In this document: positions 1 through 6,416 of the stretch, piece after piece
How positions within the stretch are numbered: the stretch's first letter is position 1
Layout: every line of letters starts with the position of its first letter
DNA from: Bacteroidales bacterium
Lineage (GTDB): Bacteria > Bacteroidota > Bacteroidia > Bacteroidales > GCA-2748055
Direction: 5' to 3'
NCBI GenBank assembly: GCA_029934875.1
Contig: JAOZLK010000273.1
Location: forward strand, 1 to 6,416
Length of the DNA stretch: 6,416 nucleotides
The notes under the pieces: generated by a model
What the model was told of the DNA's origin: nothing
Database searches by the model: none
What the model saw: the letters and a program-made list of their open reading frames with translations, nothing else
Translations under genes and position numbers: made by a program

Positions 1-682
1 TATCGCTTGAAAGAATGATCAACCAGTTTTCCTCTTCAATACTTGGTCTTTTTTCCAGGGCAGAGACCATGGTTCCAAGCTGCGCATCGCTTCTTTCAAT
101 GGCCGCAAGGTATTTCTTGCTCTTCACTGTATAATCATGTTTATGACCCGCACCATCCACCTCATCCAGCTGAACAAACATCACATCCACATCCTCTTTT
201 TCCAGCAGGGAGGCCACCTCCATGGATACCTGAACATCACTGATCTTACTGGAGATATAGGTGGCATCCCCTTCCTGAAGAATGGAGTGAATTGGTCCCC
301 AGTTGGCTACGGAATAGGTCTGTAATTCCGGCTTTTCGTGTCGGATCCGGTGGAAAAAATGGGGATAATGTTCCAGGTCCGGGTCCTCATAATCATTATT
401 CGTCACATTGTGCTTCTGGTGCCAGACACCAGTCAACATGGCCGACCAGGCCGGTCCACTACTGCTGATCTCGTCGGTTTTTGCAAAAAAGGTATAGGCA
501 CCCCCTTTCCACAGCTTATCCATGTTCGGGGTCTCTGCGGCAAGCAGGGCATCGGGCCGGCATCCGTCAATTCCAATGATCAGCACCTTATTGATCTTCC
601 CATCCTGTCCATACATGTTTATTGCTGCAAGGGAAAAAACACACAGGAAAATCCCAATAATTTTCAACTTATTCTTTTTCAT
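1..682 (-). CDS. Secreted type I phosphodiesterase / alkaline-phosphatase-superfamily hydrolase (3' part missing)
   Basis: Reading leftward from the ATG at 682-680, 227 codons stay open to the window edge; the C-terminal part lies outside. Residues 1-26 form a Sec signal peptide (Lys-rich start, hydrophobic core, ending MYGQ before DGK), so the enzyme is probably periplasmic or exported. The mature part matches the type I phosphodiesterase/nucleotide pyrophosphatase branch: metal-ligand Asp39 in IGIDGCRPD, the segment SSSGPAWSAMLTGVW in which Ser75 aligns with the nucleophilic Thr of NPP enzymes, and DEVDGAGHKH, whose Asp176 and His180 match the other metal site. Asp227 in LSSD is the next expected ligand. 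The start codon follows the stop of the upstream beta-helix gene by 9 bases, with AGGA at 689-686, so the two are probably co-transcribed. A Ser nucleophile argues for phosphate mono- or diester hydrolysis rather than classic sulfatase chemistry. Substrate is unknown. The class is firm, the specific role is not. Confidence 0.85.
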   Translation of the reverse strand, partial: MKKNKLKIIGIFLCVFSLAAINMYGQDGKINKVLIIGIDGCRPDALLAAETPNMDKLWKGGAYTFFAKTDEISSSGPAWSAMLTGVWHQKHNVTNNDYEDPDLEHYPHFFHRIRHEKPELQTYSVANWGPIHSILQEGDATYISSKISDVQVSMEVASLLEKEDVDVMFVQLDEVDGAGHKHDYTVKSKKYLAAIERSDAQLGTMVSALEKRPSIEEENWLIILSSD

Positions 683-691
683 ATATCCTGA

Positions 692-3100
692 CTATTTTAC
701 AATCAAATCCTTTTTCTCCTGGTTTCTCACCAGCAGAACTTCATGCTTACCCTTTTTGTCCATCAGCTTGATAAAATACTCCATTCCTTCGATCTTTTCT
801 CCATCCACCTCCAGTACCAGGTCACCACTTCTGAAACCCTTTGCCCAGGCCCCTGAAAACTCGGGAACATTGACCATGGCAATCCCTTCTGCATCAAGGC
901 TGACTCCATAGGCAGACAGGGCTTCTCCCCGTGGCTCCGTCACCCGGGCATCTTCCCAGAATACAGCATTTACCTTTGGAAGATCTGAACGGCTCGTATC
1001 CACCTCCATCTTTAGCATTGGAATCTCAGGAGTTTTCACCAGGGTTTTCAAATGCGGACTGAGCACCCCGAAGCCAAACATCTCAAAGTTCCGGAATCCC
1101 TGGGCAAACACTTCACCGGCAGGATCAATGCTGAAGTCGCCCGATACAGGATCACGAAAGTTTGGATCTGCCACAATGGAATGCAGATCACATCCATTCT
1201 TCGAAAAAAGCAGCCGGTCGGCATGGGAAGTGGTAAATACATTATAATCGATCTCCCTGCCCCACTTCTCATCGTCCTCCATGCCCCGATTCATGGCGAT
1301 GGCCTTGTGGGAGGTGAAAAAAATATTCCGGGTGATCACATCACCATTATTCCGGGGCCACACATGGGGATGTAATCCGTTGTTCACCACAATATTGTTC
1401 CACACCTTGCGATAATAGCCTTCTCTGAGCTTGAGTCCCCCATTTAGCAATAGATTGTTGTAAATGTGGTACTGGGAGGATCCATCGTCCAGGTCGATAT
1501 CCCAACCATGATCACAACGCCAGCGGCTGTTGCGAATGGTGTTGGGTTCAAGCATATCAAGGTAAGGAAGACCAGGATTATTGCCCACTTCCCGGTTCAT
1601 GGTGGGAATGTCCGGATCCCAGAAACGGTCACGCCCCCAGGAATTAAAACTACCATGATCGCCTGTCTCCAGCACTGTATTAAATACATCACAATATTCA
1701 ATCACATGACCTCCGAAGGTCCCCTCACTGATATTGATCCCTGCCCGGGGCACATCGTAAATGGAGCAATGAGAGACAGTAATACGCCGGGACATAGAGA
1801 TCTGTACCGGTGCTGTCTGTTTCTCAGTCCGCCCGGTTTGCTCGATAATACAATCATAAACAAGGCAGGACATGGGATAATTATCCCCCTTTGGTCCGGG
1901 TGTCAGATCCATATTCTTATAATCCTGCGGGCCATAGCGAAAAATGGGATTCCGTACCATGTCCGGATCGCCCACAAAGGCGATCCCGTTGGCCCCGCTT
2001 TCGTGGATGTGGCAGCCCTCTATGGTGATGAAGCGATTGTAATTATTCACAAAAATGCTATTGCCTCCCAGTTGATCCAGCTCACAGCGCGTAATTGAAC
2101 AATGCTCTGCTCCGTTGAAAAAGATGGCCCCACCCCGGTAGGTGGTCCAGTCGGACCGAAGCAGGGGCTCCCGGTTATCCATAAAGGTCCGTGCGGTATG
2201 CTTAAATACCAGTCCCTCCAGGTGAATAAAGCTGACAGGCTTCTCTTTCGAACCATTAAACTCCACAAGGTGACGAAGGCTGACCACCTCTACGACAGCC
2301 TGATCCAGGTCCTGTCCCGACCGGGGATAATAATATAAGACAGCAGCCTCCTTGTCGAAGTACCATTCGCCCGGGGCATCCAGTTCTTCAAACACGTGCT
2401 CGATAAAGCGATAGGTCTGGTGCATGCGGTCGGGTCGATTGTTCTGCCATCCGCCCTCCAGGTCAAGGCCTCCGGAAGCTTTCTTTCCATTCACACGGTA
2501 GTGCATGCCACCCCAGAGTGCCCGGTGCATGGCATGCAGGTAGGCCCCGGAAGGATCCTGCCAGGTGGCGATCCTGCCAGGAGAAAGCGGATCATGGTCG
2601 GGATCCGCTTCTGCCGAATGACTGAGGGTCCAGCAGTCAAAAACATTCTTCCCAGCTTTAGAATTTGGGAAGCGGGCCATTTCCTGCCGCTGATCATTGA
2701 TAAAAAGCTGGTCGATTAGTAGCTCAGCGGGTACAGTGCATTTATAGATCCCATCCCGAAAAGCTTCCCATTTCACTTCCAGTCGTCTTCCCCCGCTTAA
2801 AATAGCCTTTCCATCATTCAGCGCACGGTAAAAAACCGGATCTTCCTGTGTGCCGCCATCTTCCGGGGAGAATACAAGTGTCTTTTCCAGGTAATAGATT
2901 CCGTCCATCAACCAGATATTTACCGCCTCACCTCCCGGGTAAGACCTTGCCGCCTGCCTGGCCTCATTCAGTGTGTATGGGTGGTCAAAGCTGCCATCGG
3001 CCTTTGCTGCCCCCTCCGGAGAAACATATAAATCCAGGGCAGTCAGCGGTAAAACAAGCGTTGATAGGGTAAGGCTAAAGGAAAAGATGGAAATTCGCAT
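692..3100 (-). CDS. Secreted right-handed parallel beta-helix protein with C-terminal PDZ domain, putative polysaccharide-active enzyme
   Basis: This 802-residue protein begins with a Sec signal peptide (MRISIFSFSLTLSTLVLPLTA, cut near Ala21) followed by LDLYVSPEG, the usual entry strand of secreted beta-helix proteins such as those in GH120 and GH141. The ORF is open back to a TTG at 3154, but I chose the ATG at 3100: it gives a clean signal peptide, while the longer form would add 18 residues across the promoter gap. The N-terminal part (about 22-150) has the DG-S-HPY and ILSGGRRL pattern of this superfamily. The helix coils (about 280-660) are rich in Asn and Gly turns. Distinct acidic and aromatic motifs are LETGDHGSFNSWGRD (Glu478, Asp481), WDIDLDDGSS (Asp534, 536, 538, 539) and HPHVW (577-581), which could form an active site. 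Residues about 730-802 form a PDZ domain (GAWAKGFRSGDLVLEVDG). It probably binds or cleaves a polysaccharide as a glycosidase or lyase, but no CAZy family can be assigned by eye. It is the first gene of the leftward unit. Confidence 0.88.
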   Translation of the reverse strand: MRISIFSFSLTLSTLVLPLTALDLYVSPEGAAKADGSFDHPYTLNEARQAARSYPGGEAVNIWLMDGIYYLEKTLVFSPEDGGTQEDPVFYRALNDGKAILSGGRRLEVKWEAFRDGIYKCTVPAELLIDQLFINDQRQEMARFPNSKAGKNVFDCWTLSHSAEADPDHDPLSPGRIATWQDPSGAYLHAMHRALWGGMHYRVNGKKASGGLDLEGGWQNNRPDRMHQTYRFIEHVFEELDAPGEWYFDKEAAVLYYYPRSGQDLDQAVVEVVSLRHLVEFNGSKEKPVSFIHLEGLVFKHTARTFMDNREPLLRSDWTTYRGGAIFFNGAEHCSITRCELDQLGGNSIFVNNYNRFITIEGCHIHESGANGIAFVGDPDMVRNPIFRYGPQDYKNMDLTPGPKGDNYPMSCLVYDCIIEQTGRTEKQTAPVQISMSRRITVSHCSIYDVPRAGINISEGTFGGHVIEYCDVFNTVLETGDHGSFNSWGRDRFWDPDIPTMNREVGNNPGLPYLDMLEPNTIRNSRWRCDHGWDIDLDDGSSQYHIYNNLLLNGGLKLREGYYRKVWNNIVVNNGLHPHVWPRNNGDVITRNIFFTSHKAIAMNRGMEDDEKWGREIDYNVFTTSHADRLLFSKNGCDLHSIVADPNFRDPVSGDFSIDPAGEVFAQGFRNFEMFGFGVLSPHLKTLVKTPEIPMLKMEVDTSRSDLPKVNAVFWEDARVTEPRGEALSAYGVSLDAEGIAMVNVPEFSGAWAKGFRSGDLVLEVDGEKIEGMEYFIKLMDKKGKHEVLLVRNQEKKDLIVK

Positions 3101-3165
3101 AAATTTGTTTTTAATGCACCTTAAAAATAGGGAGTAAATCTTAATTTTAGGCAAACTTTTCCTGT
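3101..3165. promoter_or_regulatory. Divergent intergenic promoter region with phased TTAA motifs
   Basis: These 65 bases separate the two divergent start codons and are far more A/T-rich than the genes, so both promoters must lie here or within the opposing 5' ends. On the minus strand, TTTG (3155-3152) lies 22 bases before TATTTTTA (3129-3122), one mismatch from the Bacteroidota -7 consensus TAnnTTTG, although the spacing is slightly long. On the plus strand TAATTTTA (3142-3149) is also one mismatch off, but no well-spaced upstream element is seen. TTAA occurs at 3111, 3121 and 3141, all multiples of 10 bases apart. The last two belong to an imperfect direct repeat, TTAAAAATAGG (3121-3131) and TTAATTTTAGG (3141-3151). 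Neither start has a good Shine-Dalgarno at normal spacing. The presence of promoters is near certain; the exact boxes are guesses. Confidence 0.5.
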
Positions 3166-5328
3166 ATGTTTAAACCTTGTCTTACCCTGCTTTCCGCATT
3201 GCTGCTATCCGTACCACTCTGGTCCCAGGGAGATCTGAATTCTGCCCGGTCAGTTTCTAAAAATGACTGGTTAATCCAATCCCCCGAAATAAAGGCAAAC
3301 ATCTTTGTGGATGAGAAAGAACTGATTCTGGCCAATGGTCTTGTTTCCAGAACTATACGCATCACCCCCAATGCAGCCACCGTGGGATTAAAAAACCTGG
3401 TAACAGGTGAAGAATACATTCGCGCTGTTAAACCGGAGGCCCTCGTGAGCATCGATGGTATATCCTACCCGGTGGGGGGCCTGGCGGGACAGAAAGAGCA
3501 TGGCTACCTGAAAGACGAATGGCTGGATGATATGACATCCCCTGAGAATGCTTTTGAGTTTGACAGGTATGAGATCCGCGAGATTGATTCAGGTCTGTCC
3601 TGGGAACGCAGGCGCTGGATTCCCACATCCCAGTGGGAGCGAAAGGGCAAAGAAGCAATCTTTCATTACAGCCATCCCAAACTGGAAGGGATTTTGGTGG
3701 AAATACATTATGAGATCTATGACAACTTGCCCCTGCTGTGCAAATGGATCGAGGTAGTCAATGAAGGATCACAGAGCGTCCGTATCGATCATTTTACCGG
3801 AGAGATTATTGCACACCCGGAGAAGAACAATTACGTGGATGAGCCCTCCCGCTGGGACCTGCCCAACCTCTACATGGAAAACGATTATGCCTTCGGGGGC
3901 TTTACCTATGTGGAATCGCCCAATGCTATATCGTGGGAACTGGACCCGGAATATACTTCTCAGGTCAACTGGGAGATGAAGACTCCCTGTGTACTTAAGA
4001 GTCAGCCGGCTATCGGACCGGACTATAGGCTGGAGACCGGCAGCAGTTTTGAAAGCTTCCACACTTATGTACTGGTCCTGGATGGTACAGACCGTGAACG
4101 GAACGGACTTAGCATCCGTAAGATATACCGAACCCTGGCTCCCTGGATCACAGAGAATCCAATTTTTCTGCACCTGGTGGATACGAAAACAGCAAAGGTA
4201 AAGGCTGCCATCGACCAGTGTGCCGAGACTGGATACGAAATGGTGATTTTGAGTTTTGGCAGTGGTCTGAATATGGAAGACCTTTCAGATAAAAATGTAA
4301 GAAAGTTTAAAGAACTTGTGGATTACGCTCACAGCAAAGACATTGAGCTGGGTGGCTATTCCCTCTTTTCCAGCCGGAAGATCGGTGCGGAAACTGACGT
4401 CATAGATAAGGAAAGCGGGAAACCGGGCGGAGCCAAATTCGGGAATGCCCCCTGCTCCGGAAGCCAATGGGGAATCGAATACTACCAGAGCATAGAAGAC
4501 TTTATCGAAAAAACCGGCTTTACTGTACTGGAACATGATGGTCCCTACCCTGGTGATTTCTGTGCCTCCACTACCCACCCCGGCCATGAGGGCTATGGCG
4601 ACTCCCAGTGGAAACAGTGGCGTCAGGCCACCAACTTATATAAGGATTTACGGGCAAAGGGCATCTATATGAACCTGCCGGATATCTACCATCTATCCGG
4701 CTCCAACAAGATCGGAATCGGCTACCGGGAGGTCAACTGGTCACTGCCCCGGGAACAACAAATCCTGCTGGGTCGTCAGAACATCTACGACGGCACCTGG
4801 CTCAAACCACCTTCCATGGCCTGGACCTTTGTGCCCCTTTCTCAATACCACGGGGGCGGAGCAGCGGCCACCCTGGAACCCCTGGCCGAACATCTTCATG
4901 AGTACGATGCCCATATGACCCAGAATTATGGCTCTGGGGTTCAAGCCTGTTACCGGGGGCCCAGGCTCTACGACACAAATGAGACTAAAGAACTGGTGGT
5001 CCAAAAGATTGCTCACTACAAAAAATACAGGGACATATTGAATGCCGACATCATTCACCTGCGCCGACCCGACGGACGTGATTGGGACGGGATTCTACAT
5101 GTGGACCCTAAGCTGGATATCAAGGGCTATGCCCTGCTCTACAATCCCACCGGTGAGGATTTGAAAAGAACCATCAGCCTTCCCCTTTACTATACCGGGC
5201 TCACTACAACTGCTCTTATTCAGGTTGGAGAAGACCAGGCGATGGAGCATGAACTATCACGCGATTACTCCACGGAGGTCCGTGTCAGCATTCCTGCCCA
5301 CGGCTACCTTCCCATTATAATAAAATAA
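3166..5328 (+). CDS. Secreted alpha-galactosidase-like (clan GH-D type) glycoside hydrolase candidate
   Basis: This 720-residue protein starts with a Sec signal peptide (MFKPCLTLLSALLLSVPLWSQ); Cys5 is too early for a lipobox, so it is probably soluble and periplasmic or exported. The layout resembles GH36-type enzymes: an N-terminal beta-sandwich (about 25-320, with NGLVSRTIRI and an EIHYEIYDNLPLLCKWIEV strand pair), a (beta/alpha)8-like barrel (about 330-615) and a C-terminal beta domain (about 640-720, ending in a KGYALLYNPT strand and PAHGYLPI). Barrel motifs include VILSFGSG (360-367), GGYSLFSSR (396-404), LEHDGPYPGDF (Glu456, Asp458, Asp464), GYREVNW (Glu522), YDGTW (Asp542), YHGGGAAATLEPL, RGPRLYDT (597-604) and RRPDGRDWDG (633-642). 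The acids in EHDGPYPGD sit where GH-D enzymes keep the nucleophile strand, so Asp458 is the favoured candidate; this is inference. The canonical GH36 motifs are not literally present. An uncharacterised glycosidase acting on an alpha-linked, perhaps sulfated, sugar is the best reading. The next gene, a sulfatase, starts 19 bases downstream. Confidence 0.85.
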   Translation: MFKPCLTLLSALLLSVPLWSQGDLNSARSVSKNDWLIQSPEIKANIFVDEKELILANGLVSRTIRITPNAATVGLKNLVTGEEYIRAVKPEALVSIDGISYPVGGLAGQKEHGYLKDEWLDDMTSPENAFEFDRYEIREIDSGLSWERRRWIPTSQWERKGKEAIFHYSHPKLEGILVEIHYEIYDNLPLLCKWIEVVNEGSQSVRIDHFTGEIIAHPEKNNYVDEPSRWDLPNLYMENDYAFGGFTYVESPNAISWELDPEYTSQVNWEMKTPCVLKSQPAIGPDYRLETGSSFESFHTYVLVLDGTDRERNGLSIRKIYRTLAPWITENPIFLHLVDTKTAKVKAAIDQCAETGYEMVILSFGSGLNMEDLSDKNVRKFKELVDYAHSKDIELGGYSLFSSRKIGAETDVIDKESGKPGGAKFGNAPCSGSQWGIEYYQSIEDFIEKTGFTVLEHDGPYPGDFCASTTHPGHEGYGDSQWKQWRQATNLYKDLRAKGIYMNLPDIYHLSGSNKIGIGYREVNWSLPREQQILLGRQNIYDGTWLKPPSMAWTFVPLSQYHGGGAAATLEPLAEHLHEYDAHMTQNYGSGVQACYRGPRLYDTNETKELVVQKIAHYKKYRDILNADIIHLRRPDGRDWDGILHVDPKLDIKGYALLYNPTGEDLKRTISLPLYYTGLTTTALIQVGEDQAMEHELSRDYSTEVRVSIPAHGYLPIIIK

Positions 5329-5347
5329 TAAAGATGAATAAGGGCCT

Positions 5348-6416
5348 ATGAAAAGAATCATTATATGCTTAATTGTTCTGCTACTGACTGTAGTGGGACA
5401 GGCTCAGGAAAAGCAAAAACCCAATATTATACTCTTCTTTGTGGATGACATGGGCTGGCAGGATTGCTCCCTTCCCTTCCACAGCGAAAGGACACGGCTG
5501 AATGATATCTACCATACTCCTAACATGGAGGATCTTGCTGAAGCTGGGATGAAATTCACTCAGGCCTATGCCTGTTCAGTTTGCTCGCCCTCACGGATCA
5601 GTCTGATGACCGGGATGAATGCAGCCAGGCACCAGGTCACCAACTGGACCCTTCGAAAGAATCAATCGCCCGATCCTGTACATAATAAGATCTCCCCTCC
5701 TGAATGGAACATGAACGGCATGACCCTGGGGGAGATTGTTCCCCTGACCGTGCAGGCCACCTCCCTGCCTCAGCTCCTGGGCCAGGCTGGTTACCGGACC
5801 ATCCATGTGGGAAAAGCCCATTTTGGAGCAGTGGGAACTCCGGGGGAAGATCCCCTGAAGCTGGGGTTTGATGTTAATATTGCCGGGCATGCGGCAGGGG
5901 GACCTGGATCCTACCTGGGTCTTCACAACTTCAGTGCCACCTGGCGGGAAGGGAGTACTATCTGGAATGTGCCCGGACTTGAAAAATATCATGGGAAGGA
6001 TGTTTTCCTCACCGAAGCACTTACCCTGGAGGCCAATGCCGAGATTGACAGGGCTGTGGCCGATCAAAGTCCCTTCTACCTTTATATGTCGCACTATGCC
6101 ATTCATGCCCCCTGGGAAAAGGACAAGCGCTTTTACGAAAAATACCAGGCCGAAAGTCTTTCTCAATTCGAGGCCGTTTATGCTTCCATGATAGAAGGCA
6201 TGGACCGGTCCCTGGGTGAGATTATGGAGAACCTGAAGCGAAACGGGGTTTGGGAGAACACCATCATCATTTTTATGTCGGACAACGGACAACACAGAAA
6301 TGCCACACTAAACAGTCCCCTCAGGGGGCACAAACTGCAGCCCTATGAAGGAGGTATCAGGGTGCCCCTTGTGGTATATTGGCCCGGACAAGTGGAAGCA
6401 GGCTCTGTGAACAGTC
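5348..6416 (+). CDS. Secreted S1-family (formylglycine-dependent) sulfatase, C-terminus cut by the window edge
   Basis: From the ATG at 5348, 356 codons stay open to the right edge, lacking the C-terminal subdomain of a family usually about 450-600 residues long. A Sec signal peptide (MKRIIICLIVLLLTVVGQAQ, then EKQKPN) directs export. Every visible S1 sulfatase landmark is intact: metal-binding Asp33-Asp34 in ILFFVDDMGW, CSPSR at 79-83 where Cys79 is converted to formylglycine by a sulfatase-maturating enzyme encoded elsewhere, GKAHFG (Lys156, His158), His253 in IHAPW, SDNG with Asp312-Asn313, and LRGHK (Lys329) followed by YEGGIRVPLVVYWPG. The enzyme would remove sulfate esters, most likely from a saccharide given its neighbours; which position on which sugar is not readable. 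MGWQD near the start and the MTGMNAARHQVTNW stretch recall the S1_16 subfamily from memory only. An AAGGG lies 3 bases before the start, and the 19-base gap after the glycosidase-like gene supports one operon. Confidence 0.93.
   Translation, partial: MKRIIICLIVLLLTVVGQAQEKQKPNIILFFVDDMGWQDCSLPFHSERTRLNDIYHTPNMEDLAEAGMKFTQAYACSVCSPSRISLMTGMNAARHQVTNWTLRKNQSPDPVHNKISPPEWNMNGMTLGEIVPLTVQATSLPQLLGQAGYRTIHVGKAHFGAVGTPGEDPLKLGFDVNIAGHAAGGPGSYLGLHNFSATWREGSTIWNVPGLEKYHGKDVFLTEALTLEANAEIDRAVADQSPFYLYMSHYAIHAPWEKDKRFYEKYQAESLSQFEAVYASMIEGMDRSLGEIMENLKRNGVWENTIIIFMSDNGQHRNATLNSPLRGHKLQPYEGGIRVPLVVYWPGQVEAGSVNS

Noticed and set aside
338..911. Plus-strand open frames of 117 and 129 codons across the end of the phosphodiesterase and beta-helix genes
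   Set aside because: They overlap two supported minus-strand genes with clear motifs and have no start context or domain of their own.
1466..2098. 210-codon open frame on the plus strand inside the beta-helix gene
   Set aside because: It is antisense to a well-supported gene, and its product is a composition-driven string without domain features.
2554..2581. Direct repeat of the 12-mer GATCCTGCCAGG at 2554-2565 and 2570-2581
   Set aside because: It lies inside the beta-helix coding sequence, reads in different frames in the two copies, and is short enough to be coincidence; no array or element surrounds it.
3101..3154. N-terminal extension of the beta-helix protein from a TTG at 3154
   Set aside because: It would add 18 polar and mixed residues ahead of a complete signal peptide, use a rare start codon and consume almost the whole divergent promoter gap. 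The ATG at 3100 is better.
5329..5347. Possible terminator between the glycosidase-like and sulfatase genes
   Set aside because: The 19-base gap has no inverted repeat or T-run, which fits read-through in one operon.
5334..5351. Five-codon ORF (ATG AAT AAG GGC CTA TGA) whose stop overlaps the sulfatase start as ATGA
   Set aside because: The overlap would allow translational coupling, but so short an ORF is easily found by chance and nothing else supports its translation.
5591..6295. 234-codon open frame on the minus strand inside the sulfatase gene
   Set aside because: It is antisense to a sulfatase with all motifs intact, and its translation has no signal peptide, domain or recognisable pattern. 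It is a frame shadow.

Overview
The window looks like part of a secreted polysaccharide-utilisation region from a Bacteroidota-type bacterium. The evidence is indirect. All four proteins carry Sec signal peptides, two of them ending in the Gln-rich cleavage regions common in that phylum (GQAQ/E, MYGQ/D). Shine-Dalgarno sequences are weak or absent, the intergenic DNA is A/T-rich while the genes have intermediate base composition, and the gene content (sulfatase, beta-helix carbohydrate-active protein, alpha-galactosidase-like barrel) is typical of marine or gut glycan degraders. Planctomycetes and Verrucomicrobia carry similar families, so the phylum call is moderate only. No SusC/SusD pair, regulator, RNA gene or mobile element is visible.

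The window holds two divergent transcription units around a 65-base A/T-rich gap (3101-3165). Leftward: a secreted right-handed beta-helix protein with a C-terminal PDZ domain (692-3100), then, 9 bases downstream, a type I phosphodiesterase/alkaline-phosphatase-superfamily enzyme cut by the left edge (682-1). Rightward: a large secreted protein resembling clan GH-D alpha-galactosidases (3166-5328), then, 19 bases downstream, a formylglycine-dependent S1 sulfatase cut by the right edge (from 5348). There is no gene-free stretch over 70 bases.

The set reads as an exported battery against a sulfated, and perhaps otherwise esterified, glycan: a sulfatase, a second alkaline-phosphatase-fold hydrolase with a Ser instead of Cys nucleophile, and two large carbohydrate-active proteins. 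The two large proteins have strongly motif-rich sequences but no substrate I can name. They are the best candidates for something undescribed here.
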